Source: Limnephilus marmoratus (taxonomy: Eukaryota > Arthropoda > Insecta > Trichoptera > Limnephilidae). From it: a DNA stretch of 64,000 nt. Below are positions 22,962-34,570 of the stretch, in pieces. Below the pieces are notes generated by a model. It saw only the letters and a list, made by a program, of their open reading frames with translations. It was not told where the DNA came from and did not search any database. The stretch lies in NCBI GenBank assembly GCA_917880885.1, contig OU862910.1, positions 21,774,710 to 21,838,709 of the forward strand. Direction: 5' to 3'. Positions within the stretch are counted from its first letter, which is position 1. The number at the start of each line of letters is the position of its first letter. The translations under genes and the position numbers were made by a program.

Positions 22962-23330
22962 TTGACTGCAATGGACTATTATCTGATGAATCTCACTACT
23001 CAGTACCAGTACTCTTTATGTTGTGCTTTAAACTTACTCTAAGCGGGAGTTGTAAAGTGAGCGAGAGGGGATCATTATAATGGTGCTCGGATTGAGGTAT
23101 CTTGATTGCCGATATAATGCGTCGACCATTTGTTGATTTTATTTTAGTTAACTTATAACGATGTTTTGATTTATGTAGTAGTGGTAATACTACCATCACG
23201 AAAAGACAGTGCATTGGATTATTAACTGGCGAATTTATTCTAATATTTAGTCCAGTTTATGGCGCTAAACCGTAAGTTGAAGTTTGTAAAAGCGTGCCAG
23301 AGGGGATCATTTTTTCAGCGCTGCTATAGT
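22962..23330. repeat. Diverged direct repeat pair
   Basis: Two copies begin near 22962 and 23205. They share GGAYTATTAWCTG, TTTATG, GTTTGTAAA/GTTGTAAAG and GAGGGGATCATT in the same order. Confidence 0.6.
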
Positions 23331-24794
23331 CCTTGCCAAACTATAATACCGACTTAACGTTATTACAGAAATCGTCGCAAAAAATATAAATAATACAAAA
23401 AAGTAATAAAGACTTGGATAACTACAAATGACACAAATACATACCTGCTATAACATCCTACCTGTTGTAACTTACAAATCCCTACTTTTTATTTAACCTT
23501 TTTTTGTTTTTATATATTTTTTTCTTAATTTTAGTTTTGTAAATACGGGATTATTTGTTCTATAAATATATTAAAACATAATTATGTTTTAATTTACTAA
23601 TTTAAAGTTTAATTTACTATGTTGTAATTTACTTATGATCTTAATTGCATTAAAAAAAAACTTAAGTATACCCACGAACTGGCGATGCCTATGTGGGATT
23701 TTTTTTCGTTATCATACATGTATGTATACTATTTGTAACAAAATAAATTATTAATAAAAATAAAAAAAATAGGCGGGTTTGAGGTCCGAAAAGGGGCATG
23801 CCTCCCCGCCCACGCCTTTCTCTGTCGTACGTTTTTTTATTTTTGTTTTTTATATTTCTTTAATTCATTGCTTTGAATGGTTACATCATTTGTGGATTTT
23901 TCTGCAACCATGCTAGGCACATGCCCTTGTTATGATATTCGATTGTTTTTACGATATTTCTCTTTCGCTTAAGGTCTTTCTAAAGTCAGTAATGTGACTG
24001 TACCAAGTCGGCATTAAGGTTTTGTGCATACTGTACGATGTTACTCAGATTAAGACATACGGATATAACGCGAATACACCAAACTTTAGTTGATTATTAA
24101 TTAATATGAACCTAAATATTAGTCTATGAAAAAAATGACGTCCTTGACTACTTCTACCATTTACTTTACCATCATTTATTCCTAACACTCCTTTCTTCGT
24201 TCATTATAAAGATTTTACATAAATAATATGTATCCTACCAATATTCGAATTGAAAGGGAGTTATGCAAAATGACGAGAAAAAAACAATAAATAGATTCTT
24301 AGAAATAATAATAATTTGGTACTGTGAATGGTACACAGAAGTATTTCACATAATATGTTATGGTAACAAGTTGTTCATCAGAAATACTATGAAATGTTTA
24401 TTGTTATTAGCAGAAGTCTGCATTCCGCCTCATCACAAACAAACGTGAGTAGAGTTGTTCGCGTATTTGCTTTCCGAGCCTCCAATGTTTATGTTTACAG
24501 ACGCAGACGGTCCCTGTCCCACAACAGGTAGACCTGCGATAAATATGGTTTGTTTGTAAAAAATGCTTTTTTTTATAATCCGCTGTGCATTCCGGTGCAG
24601 GGGACGTGTGTGTGTATGTGAGGATGTGCGTGGCTGTGGATGATTGAATGTGTGGATACGTAGATTCAGTTCGACATAGTTAGCTTTGCAAGTAGTCGTA
24701 AGAGAAGTGGAACTGAGGACGCTATGTATTTTTGCTATTCGGTCGTCAAGTTTAAGTTTGTTTGTTTTGTTTTTATGAAATAAAGCGATAAAGA
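23331..24794. other. AT-rich, no gene
   Basis: It includes an A-rich end (23700-23770) that could be an old retro-copy tail. No coding is supported; the frame at 24263-24448 is random-looking. Confidence 0.5.
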
Positions 24795-24990
24795 ATGTGT
24801 AAATCCAAAAGTAGTGTATGGTGGTTTTGATATTTTTAGTGGATGGGCGGAAAAACGAGTGTAAGTAGAATGTGTGATGCAGACATTAATGGAAGCTGAA
24901 GTCAGGGCCATCCCACAAATAAATGGCATGATCCAGTAAATTAAATATGTACGTAGTCGTTTCTTGCTAAGATTTGAAATAATTAACAAA
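24795..24990 (+). mobile_element. Decayed LINE C-terminal fragment
   Basis: The plus strand spells, across stops and small indels, a WWF..V-like start, an EKRVS-type block, RMCDADINGS, SQGHPTNKWHDPV. This is the order (RWxGHVxRM...GRxxxGRPxxxWxDxV) of insect LINE reverse-transcriptase C-termini, as in the better copy at 29020-29350. The minus frame at 24735-24989 is a shadow. Confidence 0.6.
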
Positions 24991-25060
24991 AACGTATCTT
25001 ATCTTAAATTAAAACGTATCTTAATTAACAGAAGTATATAAGTTGGTGATCTCTTCTTAC

Positions 25061-25290
25061 CTCTCTTACTAAGAATTACGGTCTGTACACTAATCAATCA
25101 AAAAATCTTCCAAAAGAAATTTTTTTAAATCCTTCCTTAACTCTCTTACTAAGAATTGCGGTCTGTACACTAACAAAAAATCTTCCAAAAGAAAATTTTT
25201 AAAATTCTTCCTTACCTCTCTTACTAAGAATTACGGCCTGTACACTAATCAATCAAAAAATCTTCCAAAGGAAGAATTTTAAAATTCTTC
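25061..25290. repeat. Three tandem units of about 75-80 bp
   Basis: Each unit starts CTCTCTTACTAAGAATT, continues CGGYCTGTACACTAA and ends in AAAAAATCTTCC. Units begin at 25061, 25141 and 25216. A partial fourth copy lies near 25402 after a gap of about 110 bp. Confidence 0.85.
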
Positions 25291-27360
25291 ATTCAAAATT
25301 TTCATCGTTTTATGGGCCCTTAGTCACACTTGGGTTCGGTCATAAGTGTCATAACGTACATAGGTCCTATGGCACCGAACGGACTGAAATTTGGGATTCC
25401 TACAAAGAATTGCGGTCTGTACACGAATCAATAAAAAAATCTTGATTTCATGAAAATGGCGATTTTGTTAGGACATTGGAAGAGAAAGGGCTTTTCAACA
25501 TCGGAAATAAATCAAAGTGAGGTATAGGTACTGCCTTTTACAGCGGCTTTGTGCTTTTGATGGTAAATTTTCAATAGCATTTTCAAAATTCCAACAACCA
25601 AAATCTATTTTATTATGTATTATATATAAACCTGAAGATGTTTGTTTGTGGATGAGTGTGTAAGTGTGGATGCATCGTTGCACGAATGTGTGGATACTGT
25701 GATTGTATGATTATGTGCACGTGTGCTTGTGTGTGTGATGCGTTCTGCGCGTGTTTGTTGTCTGGCGGGTCATTGCATCCCGGGCGGGGGCCTGGGGGGC
25801 CCGCCAGGAGGGGGTGGCGGGGAGGGGCAAGGTCTCAGGGGCGACCACCTCGCGAGGAAAGAAAAAAACAGACCAGTCTGGAGCTTAGAGCGCGGGGAAA
25901 GGAGCATAGTATTCTCAAGTTACAGGACGCAAGAGATTTCGGGGCTGGGATGTTGTAGGGTTCAGGTTTGCCGAAAAATAGATATATCATGCAAAGCGCT
26001 CGCGTTTGAAATGGTTGAAGAGTTTTCAAGACGTGAATGTAGAAAACAAAACTTGTACTCCTAAAATATCCCAAAAGTGTTCTATTTGTCAAAATATTCG
26101 TATAAAGCTAAGTAAAGCCTGTCTAAATGTGGTATTTACACATTGTTTTATTGCTTAAAAAAAAGCAAAAAATTACGATGATTATAGCATTTTTATTTTA
26201 TTTTTATGTTGATGAATAAATTTTCTACAGCGAGTCAAAGTTTCCCATTTTTTATTACCGCTAAAACGATAAATATTTTGGGACGAGGCTATCGTGTGAC
26301 GTCATGAGCGTGGACGCTCACTGACAGTGTCAATTTATGCTGGCCCAGCTGAGCGACGCTTGTGACGGCACATTCCGATTTTCAATCCATGGGCCCTTTT
26401 TGATTTTTTATCAGTTTTAGACCGTTTTTAAAATCAATAATATTGAATGAAAACATATAAAACATTTTTAGTAGGATGATGAAAATCAGAAAAATGATCT
26501 TTGAATATTCCGTACATTTTCAACAGAATCCCTCGATTGTGGAAATACCCCATTCTTCTGAAATATACATTTTTTTCTATTCAGAGCATTTTAACCTGAA
26601 ACCCTTCGTTTTATGGAAAAAATACATCATCACGACCTGTTGAACAAAATTTTTCGTCATGCTTTAATATTTTCCAATAAATATCACAAAAAAAAATTCC
26701 TGAAAGTTTTTAAACTGTATTTACTTGATACATTGTACATGTGTATATGTTTTAAAACTATCGCATTTATTCCGACCTTAAGCTCCATATTGTTCCGGAA
26801 TGTGTGGGCTAAAAAGAGAGTAAGCGAAAGTTTCGTATAGACTAGACAATGTTGACGGTAGTCATAAGGTTGTGTTCTGAACTGACAATTCACAATATCT
26901 TCCATCACATGTTTTTTTTTATCTCAATGGTTGCATCCTCTCTCGTTCCTCTTTCATTCCGCGGGTCCAAGAGTAGTAACCAATAACCAAAGCATTGTCC
27001 TCTCCTTTGTGCCTTTTGACGTGGGTCTCGGTTGTCTGGTGGTACCGGGGGGCAACGTCCCGTCCCTCCCTGAGCCCCCCACCGGCCCCCTTGTTGGTGT
27101 AGGCCCGGGACAGGTTACGGGCATAAACACCGCTGAATGGATACGTCATAGCCTCATGTTTATGGCCTTTATTGGCATTATTTACCGCGACCGATTTGCG
27201 AACCTTTTTGCGCGAACGAGCATCAATGTGAATCTATAGAAAATTGAGCCTGCTGAAAAGAACCATTTCATTTCATCATCTTCTAGACTGGTGGGTAACC
27301 AAAAATTGTGAAAAAACTCTTTTAAGGAATGCTCTTAAATATTTACGAAGTAATTGTATT
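25291..27360. other. No supported gene; two GC-rich patches
   Basis: 25740-25880 and 26990-27130 are GC-rich islands in AT-rich DNA, open in several frames on both strands because GC-rich DNA has few stops. One plus frame in the second patch reads PGGNVPSLPEPPTGPLVGVG. They could be relics of retroelement ORF1 or 5' UTR, or a gene exon. I recognise neither. Confidence 0.4.
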
Positions 27361-27751
27361 ATTTTTTTTATGTGAATACCGCACAAGAGTCCCGTCTGGT
27401 GCCAGTGAGACTATGGCATCCCCAATTGGGGTATGTTGTGAGGCTGAAGGTAGTGGGGAGGGGAAAGAAATAGGGAAAAGGAAGGTGGGAAAGTACCTGG
27501 CTATTCAGATCTGGTCACCAAACACGGCTAAAGCCATTTCAAGCAACGTTTCAATTCTGAATGGTGGTCTTACACCAGGGCTATTCTGAGAGTATCTTCC
27601 ACTCTGGAAAGTGCCGCAAATATACTATGTATTATTTTAAATGAATAAATTGTGAAATAATACAAATTAATCAAATGTAATTTATTTGCCACGCCGGGAT
27701 TCGATCCCGCTTGCGAATCACGAGCCTTACCGTTGGACTACGCCGGCCGTC
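27361..27751 (-). mobile_element. tRNA-derived SINE, family A, copy 2
   Basis: Same body as the 6.2 kb copy. The tRNA-like head is at about 27690-27750 on the minus strand with B box GGATTCGATCCC reversed. Several bases of the anticodon region are lost compared with copy 1. A-tail at 27361-27369. The plus frame at 27329-27589 is repeat sequence, not a gene. Confidence 0.85.
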
Positions 27752-29008
27752 AACCACACCACATCTTAAAAAGATGATCTTTAAAGTTTAATATTCGATA
27801 TTTAATAAATTTTGAGTGTATCTACGTTCAATTTTTAGCATGTTATTTTTATTTATTTGTAAATTGATGGTCGTTAATTTCTTTGTTGTGAAGTTCAAAC
27901 CTTTAAAATTGAAGAGCATGATTTTTTAGAAACTGCAAATAATGGTGGATCAAACTTATTTATCTGCCTTCTACTGTATTTTATGTTAAATGTCGTGGTT
28001 ACACTTTTTCTTCTGTTGTCGGGTAGGACTAGAATCTAAACAGATTAATCACGAAAACTTGCCACTAGCCTACGTGCAGTTTTACTCATTCTTTGTCCGC
28101 TGCTGCTACTGGAAGACATCTTGTTGTGTTTTCCTCTACCCAAACACAGAACAATGGTGACTGCATTTTGCCGAACAAAAACAAAACAGGTAACGCGGTT
28201 CAACCACCTCCTTAAAGTGGCGCAATATCTGTTCAAAGCGCTCGGGCCGCAGGACCAAGTGTCTCGGAGCAAGGATATTCTCCAGTCACCACTCTCACCA
28301 GACCCGCCGGTTCAGCGAACCCTGCAGGGAACTCGATCCCCCCCTCGTACCGGACTATACGCTATATGTCTTTACGAATTATAGGAATTAGTCAAGTAGA
28401 TAAACGCCGCACACATAGTCAGAATGTTTCTCCCTCTCATCCAATCCCTGTTTGAGTCTTAGGGTTTTGAAGGGTTCCCTTTCTTGAAGAGCCTGTTTAA
28501 TTTCGTCTGCTGTTGCCTGTAAGCGTGTATCCTTCGATTCGTCGGCGTTCCCACATTAGTTACACGAAGCCCTTGGGTAGAAATTCTGGATTACGAATCA
28601 TCCAAATACATACATGGAATGCTATACACGCTCAAATGACCTGCCAGAGAGAACCGCTGTAAGCTGTAACCCCTCTTTTTGTTACATTCGCCGATCAGAA
28701 GGATAGCTTACAATGGATCTATCGGCGGTTCGTCTTTACTGAACCCCTCATTCACACCACCATACAAATAAATAATTTTTTGTAGCGTTTTATACTAACA
28801 GAAACAAATCTGTAAAAATTAAAGTGCACTTTCGATTGATCTTTCGTTGATTGTTTCGTTGCAAAGAACCCGAGTCTGCCTGCGTGATCTAGTAATAATT
28901 GCACTTGGCATTGAATCAGGCAGTTCCGGGTTCTATTTCCTGAAACGTGGTTCCTATTTTCATGAAATATTACCGCACTAATTTATTAGAGACGCCGTTA
29001 ATCCAGGT
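27752..29008. other. No supported gene
   Basis: The zone 28045-28390 is open on both strands and moderately GC-rich, with a serine-rich MSSSSSSGQRM on the minus strand. I see no domain, no splice pattern I trust and no repeat copy in this window. Confidence 0.45.
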
Positions 29009-29019
29009 GATGTGATGTC

Positions 29020-29350
29020 TAACTAACTAACTAACTAACCATCACGCCGTTTCCCCGCAGGGGTAGGCAGAGAGGACGGACCGCCAAACAACTCGGTCTT
29101 GGCACACACTCTTTGCCTCACTCACATTCATACATCGTCTCATACATACTCTTCTATTATTCCGACTTTTGACATGGCCCGTCTCAAGTATCTGATTCAC
29201 TTGATCGTGCCATGTCTTCCTCGGGCGTCCCCGACTTCTTCTACCATTCACATTTGCATCATATATTCTTTTTACACTACTTTCTTCGCTCATTCGCTCT
29301 ACGTGCCCAAACCATCTGAGGGTCCCTTTCTTAATTTTGCTCATTATGTC
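29020..29350 (-). mobile_element. 5'-truncated LINE fragment, (TTAG)n tail, TSD
   Basis: About 330 bp flanked by GATGTGATGTC at 29009-29019 and 29351-29361. The tail on the minus strand is TTAG repeated five times (29019-29040). The minus strand is open and codes IMSKIKKGTLRWFGHVERM, then KRIYDANVNGRRSRGRPRKT, then WHDQVNQIL, and ends DRVVWRSVLSAYPCGETA. This is the conserved tail of an insect LINE reverse transcriptase, with RWxGHVxRM and GRxxRGRPxxxWxDxV. The enzyme core is absent. The open frame continues upstream to 29392 into target DNA by chance. Confidence 0.85.
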
Positions 29351-29361
29351 GATGTGATGTC

Positions 29362-30649
29362 GAAAAGTTAAATGACTTTTAAGGCGGTACACAACTCTAA
29401 TAATTTTTGTTTGCTCAAAACTCAGATTTTAATCATTTCCGACGAATTCGTAACTATAATAACTTTTTATTCCAACCGAACACTGTGGATGTAATGATTA
29501 ATAAAAACAATACCTTACCATTAATATATTTTACGTACAACAATTTTAAAACTTTATAACCCGTTTTTAACTATAAAGTTAGCGCTAAGCACAAGATTTT
29601 ATTTTTCTAGACGATGAATTAATTACTTCGGTAGTGAGACAAGGAGACACATTTTGAATATTAGAAACACGTTCTTCAGAATGAATTAAAATGAACGCGG
29701 CGGAATCTCCAGGCCTGCTTGGGTGAATTCGACCGTACGTTCGTGCAATACGCCGTGCCGCGGGTGTATATTTGTTTACACGCTTTCTTCACTTACGTCG
29801 TTAAGATTCCCACATTATTTGTCTTCTTCTTTTCTTTGATAGGGCAAATTCGACAGTAGGTCCGTCCAAAACATGGGTCGCGAGTCGCAATTTGTATACA
29901 CGGCTTCTTTACTTCGTCGTTAAGATTCGGAATATATTTTTGGTTATATTATCGTCTCAAGCTATAGTCGCAAGAGTTAAATAATATTGATAAATAAAAA
30001 AAAAAGATTTATTAAATTGCTAAAAGTACACTTTCTTGTCGATTGAGAGATTCTATTTTTTTTCTTTCCGTATTTTAACCGACTTTTTTGTTGGGCCTCT
30101 CTTGTAAACGGCTACTTGTGTTGGTTACTTCATTAGTATTTGCATGAAATTTTATTTTGTCTCGTGGTTACACTTTGTCACCGTTGTTTTTAACATTCAC
30201 AATCAGTTCTCGGCTAAATGAAAAACAGGAATATTGAAAAAAATAAAATGAAGTTCGATACTCACACCCACAGTTGCCTCCCTCCGTGCCATACCATTTT
30301 ATGCCATGTGTGTCGATGAGAATAATTATTATAGTTATCAATTAGGCTCTAGCAATTATCCGGCGACAAGGTAGTTAATCGATTGATTGATTAATTAAAC
30401 GCTCAATAATTGATCGTTAATCTCTTTGCTGTACCATATTCCGTTTATCGTGCAAGGTTACACAAATTCTGACGTTTGTTTTATAAGTGCTTGAAATAAA
30501 ATGTAGGTACTGGGCACCAGATAGTTTGTTAGCTAAAGTCGAATTTTGATATGGGCGAAACTAGACGAAGAAGCGCGGAACGCCGCTTGCGGTCGCTTCT
30601 TTCCCCTTCCTTGAGTAGTGGGTCGGTTCGAGTCTCGGTTCGCAAATGT
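29362..30649. other. Intergenic; diverged direct repeats
   Basis: 29725-29810 and 29846-29930 share AATTCGACMGTA, a GTTTACACG/GTATACACG block and CGTCGTTAAGATTC. No gene. Confidence 0.5.
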
Positions 30650-30657
30650 ATACGCAG

Positions 30658-31410
30658 TAGAGATGAAACGGATATCCGGTAATTATCCGGTATCCGGCTT
30701 AAATTTACTATCCGGCCGGATACCGGATAGTAACTCAATATCCGGTCGGATACCGGATATTCAAAAACTACGACAATTTCCTATAATAAAATGCAATACA
30801 TTAATCTTTGTGAGGTAAATATCATTAAAATGGCTTATAATTATGACGACTTTTATTTAAAGTCGAAAAAGTTACAAAAAGCCATGGCCTCCTTCTTCAC
30901 TCTAATGATAAACACATAAATAGTAAATATCTAAACTAAATTTTTTTAGTAAAAACTCGCAGAGTAGCGAAAACAATTCTTCTTCTTTCGTATGGTGGGG
31001 GGTCAGAGGGGGACATCTAGGTCTGCGAGCCAGTCTAGGGCCTCAGGCGTTGCCCTGTGGACCTCATAAATCCCGCCTGGGAATGAATGGAGCGGGCATT
31101 CGTTGACCACATGTTCGGTGGTCTGCACCGCACCGCATTCACACGTCACAGCGAAAACAATTAACATGATTGACTAATCACAATCACCATTATACGTTAA
31201 CTAAAACATCGTAAAAAACACAGAGATTATTGAAATGATTAAATGCTGGCATTGAAGCACCATAATATACCTCTTGTTCTTCTTGTCAAAGAGAATGTTT
31301 TGAATTAATACTCAAAATTAACGAGACAATGGGCCAGATATCCGGCCATCCGGCCTCGCAGCTCGCCGGATATCCGGTATCCGGCCAAACAACTATCCGT
31401 TTCATCTCTA
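30658..31410. mobile_element. hAT element with exact TSD, carrying a LINE insertion
   Basis: Both ends start TAGAGATGAAACGGATA. The exact 8 bp duplication ATACGCAG flanks it (30650-30657 and 31411-31418). The subterminal DNA is dense in ATCCGGTATCCGG-type words at both ends, a likely binding-site array. A 171 bp LINE fragment is inserted at 30979, so the original element was about 570 bp and non-autonomous. Frames at 30529-30818 are produced by the repeats. Confidence 0.9.
30979..31149 (-). mobile_element. LINE C-terminal zinc-knuckle fragment with 13 bp TSD
   Basis: The exact 13 bp AGCGAAAACAATT occurs at 30966-30978 and 31150-31162. The minus strand is open to a TGA and reads CECGAVQTTEHVVNEC, then PLHSFPGGIYEVHR, then ALDWLADLDVPL and stop. 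CxCG...TxxHxxxxC is the cysteine-histidine knuckle near the C-terminus of many Jockey/R1-type reverse transcriptases. The tail is GAAGAAG-like. Total coding is about 50 residues, so the copy is extremely 5'-truncated. Confidence 0.85.
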
Positions 31411-31429
31411 ATACGCAGCCTTAAGTAGG

Positions 31430-31676
31430 TTTTACACCATCTCTTTTGTTAGCCCGATTCCAATTAGAGACCAAAGTCAATATTTTTCGCTTTACGCGAT
31501 CTCTATTTTCATATCTACGATTTCAATTGTCATCACTGCAAATAACACATGAACCATGCTGTTTGCTGTGATGCCAACTGAAATCGTAGATATGAAAATA
31601 GTTATCACGTAAAGCGAAAAATCTTGACTTTGGTCTCTAAGTGGAATCGGACTGAAAAAAGAGATGGTGTAAAACG
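31430..31676. repeat. Fold-back palindrome with arms of about 105 bp
   Basis: The left arm from TTTTACACCATCTCTTTT to GATTTCAATTG is mirrored on the right. Shared words include AGAGACCAAAGTCAA, TTTTTCGCTTTACG and TATTTTCATATCTACGATT. It begins only about 12 bp after the hAT target duplication at 31418. Termini are undefined. Confidence 0.8.
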
Positions 31677-32589
31677 GCCATTAGAGTTAGAAAAACATAA
31701 GATAGCTTGCGAATGCGGGGAGTTAGGCTGGCCAAGTGCTGATCCCAACGTAGATGACGATCAATCAATAAGATCGCTTTTATTATTACCGTAACTATTC
31801 ACGATTACGGTACCGTGACAGTACAAAAAAAAACATAAAACGGCGGCGTCTTAATGCCGATCTGAACTTGATATGATCCATTCTCGCGCAGTTACTACCT
31901 TTACAATTAACATAAGCGAACGAGAAAGATGCGTAAAAACATATGTGCGACAGAGAAAGGCGTGGGCGCGGAGGCATGTCACTTTTCGGACAAACTCGCT
32001 TATCGCGACGATTTCTGTATCAACAGGCCGATATTAAAGTTTGGCGTGTACCATCAAGTTATATGTTTAAATGCCGCCCTTTACTTTTCTTTACCAGACC
32101 AGGTTGAAAAAGGGTTCAAATCCAGCGAGCCGTGTATTATTGTGAAGTCGCAAAAATCATCCTATCGCAGCAACGTGCATTTTGTAAGGAGGTAGGTATA
32201 AGTATTTGCCTTAGGTCAGTGATCTTGCACACCGAAACTCTATGGTAAAAAAAAACCATCCATCCATCGGGCGGTAACTTGACGATCGTATGTTTCATTT
32301 GGGTCAATGCTCCCGACGAAGACTTTATTTTTATCGGATGATTTTTATGAACACTCTCGTAAACCGTATTGCCGTAAATTACCCGTTGTCGAGTAAGATG
32401 GCGGATTATTTGCAGGAAAATTGATTTATACAGCTTCCGCTGGTTTTCCTGATAGTGATCTTGGTGGGAAAGGCTCCTTATTTTAAGAATACAATTTCAT
32501 GGCAGCTAAGCTCCGATGTGTAAAAGTTTCTGTACGTGATATTATGAACAATGACACGATGCTGTTGAAACAAATCGCGCATACGATTA
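31677..32589. other. No supported gene
   Basis: Frames at 31795-31977 and 31929-32195 overlap on opposite strands and show no domain. Confidence 0.5.
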
Positions 32590-33065
32590 CTTCAATCTTT
32601 ATGCCCGTACTAACCTTCAATTTGAGAAGCGGGTGTGTGTAGCGCCGTCCAGGAACCATTTGTTGGATAGCCAATACCTCTGCCATAGGTCAAGTGGTTC
32701 GCTACGTTTGGCGACTTAGCAGGGGTGTCCGGGTTATGGGATGAGGTTTGTCCGGGTTTTGGCGACAGTTGCGCCTGTCCACCTACTGCGTGGCGGGCCG
32801 GATCGATAGAGATTGGTTAAGGGAGGCCTTTTGACCTCGAGCAGGAGTAGGAACATCGCCTTGCACCGCGTTGGAGGGATTGATTCGTATTTCCGTCACC
32901 CTGAACACACTGATCCCCAGATTCCTCCCACTTCTTTTAACTCTTTCCTCAGCAGACATTCCTCTCCTTTTTTGCCAAAAAGACCCTCCACACAGCACCC
33001 CCAAAGATGACATGACACAAAGATTAAATTTTTACCTCAGGGCCTTTAGTGGTAAGTTAACGTGA
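32590..33065 (+). mobile_element. Poly(A)-type repeat, family B, copy 1
   Basis: Longest plus-strand copy of a family with six members here. Shared words are GGTTCGCTACGTTTGG, CCCCAGATTCCT, AGACCCTCCACACAGC, GATGACAT and CTCAGGGCC. The 3' end in this orientation leads into a short A-rich tail. No tRNA or 5S promoter is evident, so its class (SINE or LINE tail) is open. The frames printed on both strands are not genes. Confidence 0.75.
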
Positions 33066-33908
33066 AAAAAGATTAGGAAAAAATCAAGCACGCAAAAATC
33101 ACTGAACACGCGACACTATAAACATTTATACATTCCAGTAACCGTTAGTAAAACAAATAACATTACATAATATAGTGGTTTTTTATGTTCATTAAATGAT
33201 TATAAACAAAACCCATTAAGGCATTTACGTAATTAGAGCCCACAATTTATGTGATCTAACTTACGATTACTAAATAAATTAATATCTTATACTTTGCCGA
33301 TTATATTGATTAAATTAACACAATCCAATCAATCAACCACATACTGTCTTTTTACAACGGTATTCGATGTGATCCATTGTTTTACATCGATTGGTAGTAA
33401 TTTAAACACGTTAATAAATAAAGGACGTTTGTTCATATAATTCTTCTATAATAATAAACAGGTATTGTTAATAATAACGACCCGAGAAGAAAACTTGATT
33501 GCAATGAGCATGGTGTTCCTTCGCTTGCTTTAAACGCAACCAAAGCAATATCACCTCTGCTGAAAAGTCGCAAGGACGCGCCCCTCGTGCATAAGCCGAG
33601 TCTTGCAACACGCGAACTTTGCGGGCTCGTGCAGAACTCGAAAATTGCACTCTGAAAAACAAAACAAGGACTACAACACGATGGTAAACTACATTCTTAC
33701 CGTAGAAAATACTAGTCTAAAAATACTGTATTGGACACGAAATTCATTGCACTTAGCATTCGAGGGCTGTGTATGTTCTTTCATAATTGAAAAATATAAG
33801 GATATTCTATAGTTAATCGTATTCCAGGTAGAAGTTAAAGCGTTATCGCCCTGATGGAAACCACTATTCAGATTTGATATGTGTTATTTAAAATGACTTC
33901 AGTCGTGT

Positions 33909-34205
33909 TTTTTTTTTTACGTGAGTCCACATAGGAGGCCCTGAGGAAAATAATTTCCCTCGGGGCCTATGTCATCTTTGGGGATGCTGTGTGGAGGGTT
34001 TTTTTAAGGAAAGGAAGGAGAGGAGAGTTCTGGGAAGGAAAAGGGTTTCAGGGGTGGTTAGGAATCTGGGGTTCAGTGTGTCCTGGTCATCCGCCTCCAA
34101 GACCTAGACAAACCTCACCCCATGAACCCGGGCACCCCCGCTAAATCACCAAACGTAGCGAACCACTTGGGGTGACCTATAGCAGAGGTGTTGGTTATCC
34201 AATAA
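33909..34205 (-). mobile_element. Family B repeat, copy 2
   Basis: Minus orientation: the T-run at 33909-33919, then CACATAGGAGGCCCTGAGG, GATGCTGTGTGGAGGGTTT, and AAACGTAGCGAACCACTTGG near its far end. Adjacent to a SINE-A fragment (34206-34335). Confidence 0.8.
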
Positions 34206-34335
34206 AGGTTCCCGGGGCGGCGGTATCCATTATTAAGTGATCAGATCCGAATAACTAGGTATTTCACAACCTTCTTCCCCACTCCATTCTGCCTCACAAC
34301 ATCCTGATTGGGGACTGTTGTAGGGTGTTCGAATA
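34206..34335 (+). mobile_element. SINE-A body fragment
   Basis: Carries CAGATCCGAATAACTAGGTA, a CCTTCTTCCCCACTCC block and CACAACATCCTGATTGGGGA in the order of the SINE-A body. Head and tail are missing. It abuts family B copy 2. Confidence 0.55.
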
Positions 34336-34421
34336 CACACCAATAAATCTTTTCAATTTTTATTAGAACAACTCTCTTTTTATAACTTTTGATGGTTATT
34401 CCCAGCAATGTAATATACTCG

Positions 34422-34568
34422 TATCATTGAAGAAGAAGAAGATCCCGGTAAGACGAGAAGTTCTGGGTTCGAGTCCCAGTTGTGACCGTTATCTTTATAT
34501 TTTTCTGTGTCTTTTTCTCTTTCATATTTTCGTTTAGATTATTGATGTTATCTTCTTCTTCAATGATA
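34422..34568. repeat. Short palindrome enclosing a tRNA T-arm-like hairpin
   Basis: TATCATTGAAGAAGAAG at 34422 is mirrored at 34550-34568. Between them 34463-34479 is CTGGGTTCGAGTCCCAG, a perfect T-stem and TTCGAGT loop fitting a Pol III B box. No A box or acceptor stem is seen. It could be a MITE or a worn SINE. Confidence 0.55.
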
Positions 34569-34570
34569 TA

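Noticed and set aside
29099..29371. Plus-strand ORF opposite the LINE tail
   Set aside because: Shadow of the minus-strand LINE C-terminal coding, which has recognisable motifs.
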